From positions 1-7,906 of the forward strand of contig SLQI01000293.1 of NCBI GenBank assembly GCA_007131535.1: a stretch of 7,906 nt of DNA, written 5' to 3'. Position numbers and translations under genes: made by a program. Shown here in pieces: positions 6,601 to 7,906 of this stretch; position 1 is the stretch's first letter; every line of letters begins with the position of its first letter. The stretch comes from Balneolales bacterium. Its GTDB lineage: Bacteria > Bacteroidota > Rhodothermia > Balneolales > Natronogracilivirgulaceae. The notes beneath the pieces are model-generated. The model had not been told where the DNA came from. It was given only the letters and a program-made list of their open reading frames with translations, and did no database searches.

Positions 6601-6664
6601 GGACGAAAAGGACGCGAAGGGTGGAAGAGGAACCGCAGAACGCAGAGGCATTCGTGCAGAGAGG
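6601..6664 (+). repeat. Degenerate purine-rich short tandem repeats (GACGCGAAG / ACGCAGAGG type)
   Basis: Short similar units follow one another: GACGAAAAG (6602-6610), GACGCGAAG (6611-6619), ACCGCAGA, ACGCAGAGG (from 6640) and TGCAGAGAGG (6655-6664). Similar strings built on ACGCAGAGG or ACGCGAAGG are, from memory, common as dispersed intergenic elements in many environmental bacterial genomes, often next to small GxxExxY-type or four-helix-bundle protein genes. No such gene is present here. The copies are too diverged for a precise unit length, and the assignment to that dispersed family is an inference. Confidence 0.35.
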
Positions 6665-6689
6665 TAATTGGTTGGAGTCTCGCCGGTAA

Positions 6690-6860
6690 ACAACCGGTAG
6701 CAACTATGCCTGGCATTCGGAGGGTTATCACCACGAGACCGAGGAGTTGAAAACCAAACTCGGGTATGCCAATTATCGATATCAGGCGATTGCTCTGATG
6801 GCGATTATGCTGCTATCGTCATTTGGTTTTGGTGAGCTTAAAATTAGATCGCCGGTATGA
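6690..6860 (+). other. Unassigned open segment with a possible membrane helix, perhaps a gene remnant
   Basis: A frame is open from the codon after a TAA at 6687-6689 to a TGA at 6858-6860. It lacks an ATG at its beginning. The translation includes GYHHETEELKTKLGYANYRY followed by QAIALMAIMLLSSFGFGELK, that is, a charged helix-like stretch leading into a hydrophobic one, which looks more protein-like than random spacer. A TTG at 6747 preceded by GAGGAG could in principle start a 37-residue peptide, but the purine run touches the start codon, which is too close. I do not recognise the sequence. It may be the end of a decayed gene, a tiny membrane peptide, or chance. Confidence 0.2.
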
Positions 6861-7170
6861 TCCGGTAGTACCCGTAATTCTTTATTACAAGAAAAATTGT
6901 TTTGGGTGTTCGGGCCCACGGTAAGGATATCTCATGGGGCTGAAATACCGTCAAGAATATTATAAATTGCTTGTTTGCCAAAAAGCTTTGCCGGTGTAAA
7001 GCATTATAACAACATTCAAACTCAATGTGGGAATCGAAGTGGAAAAAGGGAAGGATTAGTTCTGTTACTCGTACGCGAATGCATAATGCACCTTAACCCC
7101 TGCTTGAATCCTCACCTGTCTTTGTTACATTACTGGCGTTCGGTAACCCATTCATTCAATATATTCATAA

Positions 7171-7906
7171 GTGTCACATCCATCATCCTGGCAGATTTTT
7201 GTAGATACCGGCGGTACGTTTACCGACTGTCTGGCGCTGGACTCCTCCGCGAATCTGTATCGGCAAAAGGTACTCAGCAGCAGTCGGATACGGGCTTCAC
7301 TCAGAGAGCAGCCGGACCATACCACCCTGATCATTGACGAAGACTGGCGCGCTCCCCGGGCTGATCTGACCGGATTCTCCGTCTTTGCCGGAGGTAAAAT
7401 AGTTGGTAAAGTCAGCAGCTACGATCGTTCATCGGGTCTGGTAGCTCTTGAAGAAGCAACCCGGGAGCTCATCCCCGGCACAACACTGGAGTTTTCAACC
7501 GGGGAGGAAGCGCCGGTCCTGGCAGCCAGGCTGATCACCGGAACACCGGTTGGCAAGAGCCTGCCTGTGGAGTTTATCCGCCTGGCAACTACCAGGGGGA
7601 CCAATGCTTTGTTGGAGCGCAAAATTGCCCGAACGGCTCTTATTACCAATCGTGGTCATAAGGATGTGCTTCGAATTGGTGATCAGCGCCGGCCGGATCT
7701 GTTTGCTCTGCATATCGAGAAACCGGAACCGCTGCATGATGTTGTGGAGCCGGTTTGCGGTCGGATTAGCGCCTCGGGCGAGGAAATTGAGCCGGTAGAT
7801 CCCGAAGAGATCCGATTGATAGCCCGCAGGATGCGCAATAATGGCGTGGAAGCATGCACCGTCTCCATGCTGAACAGCTATCTGAACCCTGAGCATGAAA
7901 ACCATA
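7171..7906 (+). CDS. Hydantoinase / 5-oxoprolinase family protein, N-terminal part
   Basis: The frame stays open to the right edge, so only the first 245 residues are visible; family members of this kind are often over 1,000 residues with fused A and B parts. The family uses ATP to open cyclic amides such as 5-oxoproline (giving glutamate) or hydantoins; which substrate applies here is not known. The start is GTG at 7171, right after a TAA (7168-7170), giving MSHPSSWQIF and then the phosphate-binding VDTGGTFTD (11-19). The KVLSSSRIR segment, LATTRGTNALLERK (138-151) and RGHKDVLRIGDQRRPDLFAL (161-180) are diagnostic of the hydantoinase A N-terminal domain. About 128 residues separate DTGG from TTRGTN, more than in typical HyuA. 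The extra strand-rich segment (about 60-125) fits a subgroup I associate with Bacteroidota and relatives. There is no Shine-Dalgarno sequence before the GTG; the upstream bases are AT-rich. It is 659 bp from frdD, so probably a separate transcription unit. Confidence 0.9.
   Translation, partial: MSHPSSWQIFVDTGGTFTDCLALDSSANLYRQKVLSSSRIRASLREQPDHTTLIIDEDWRAPRADLTGFSVFAGGKIVGKVSSYDRSSGLVALEEATRELIPGTTLEFSTGEEAPVLAARLITGTPVGKSLPVEFIRLATTRGTNALLERKIARTALITNRGHKDVLRIGDQRRPDLFALHIEKPEPLHDVVEPVCGRISASGEEIEPVDPEEIRLIARRMRNNGVEACTVSMLNSYLNPEHENH

Larger units (their letters stand above)
6512..7170. other. 659-bp spacer between frdD and the hydantoinase-family gene
   Basis: This is the longest stretch without a called gene. 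It contains an imperfect hairpin just after frdD (6536-6566), degenerate purine-rich short repeats (about 6601-6664) and a reading frame remnant with a hydrophobic stretch (6690-6860). From 6861 to 7170 I recognise nothing beyond AT-rich patches and a small GCTTT/AAAGC inverted repeat (6985-7002). An ATG- or TTG-initiated frame at 6975-7337 runs into the downstream gene in the wrong frame and is not believed. Antisense frames across 6467-6734 also have no support. I see no tRNA, riboswitch core or insertion sequence ends. The promoter of the downstream gene must lie here but was not identified. Confidence 0.6.

Noticed and set aside
6928..6960. A GGGGCTGAAATACC string resembling part of a TPP riboswitch
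   Set aside because: The other conserved segments of that riboswitch are missing, and the downstream gene is not in thiamin metabolism.
6975..7337. A 120-codon + strand frame before and across the hydantoinase start
   Set aside because: It overlaps the clear hydantoinase frame by 167 bp in another phase, and the translation has no domain-like features.
1..7906. CRISPR arrays, transposases, tRNA or rRNA genes, phage or defence genes
   Set aside because: No regularly spaced repeats, transposase motifs, cloverleaf patterns or known defence domains were seen on either strand.

Overview
The window reads as an ordinary chromosomal segment of a free-living Gram-negative-type bacterium with mid-range GC. 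Its most complete module is a four-gene operon for an Escherichia coli-type quinol:fumarate reductase / succinate dehydrogenase (frdABCD, 3157-6511, + strand). The host lineage cannot be fixed from sequence alone. Weak or missing Shine-Dalgarno sequences at most starts, and an oxoprolinase/hydantoinase of the type I associate with Bacteroidota and relatives, make a Bacteroidota/Balneolota/Rhodothermota-like organism plausible. That is an inference.

Layout, left to right. (1) Position 1-541 (+): the 3' part of an ECF41-type sigma factor, with sigma region 4 fused to a SnoaL-like regulatory domain. (2) Position 587-1297 (-): a six-helix voltage-gated K+ channel, convergent with the sigma gene. 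(3) Position 1511-2251 (-): a Mut7-C protein with a ubiquitin-like N-terminus, a PIN-like nuclease domain and a zinc ribbon. (4) A 327-bp divergent intergenic region. (5) Position 2579-3082 (+): a small TPR-like helical protein of unknown function, 74 bp ahead of frdA. (6) Position 3157-6511 (+): frdA, frdB, frdC and frdD, tightly packed. (7) Position 6512-7170: a 659-bp spacer with a hairpin, degenerate purine-rich short repeats and a possible remnant reading frame. (8) Position 7171 to the window end (+): the N-terminal third or less of a hydantoinase/5-oxoprolinase family protein, starting at GTG and running off the edge.

FrdA carries the covalent-FAD histidine and the dicarboxylate-site residues. 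FrdB carries all eleven cysteines for the 2Fe-2S, 4Fe-4S and 3Fe-4S clusters. FrdC and FrdD are three-helix anchors that keep the residues known to form the menaquinol site in E. coli FrdABCD. FrdA has Glu, as in FrdA, where SdhA has Gln, five residues after the FAD-linked His. The complex is therefore best read as a menaquinone-linked, probably haem-free, type D complex II able to work as fumarate reductase, although the physiological direction is not decided by sequence.

I did not find a CRISPR array, transposase, tRNA, rRNA or a clearly new defence or metabolic system. The points most worth checking are the E. coli-like frd operon in its apparent host, the linked TPR-like gene, an 8-codon mini-ORF that links frdB to frdC by two ATGA overlaps, and the content of the 659-bp spacer.
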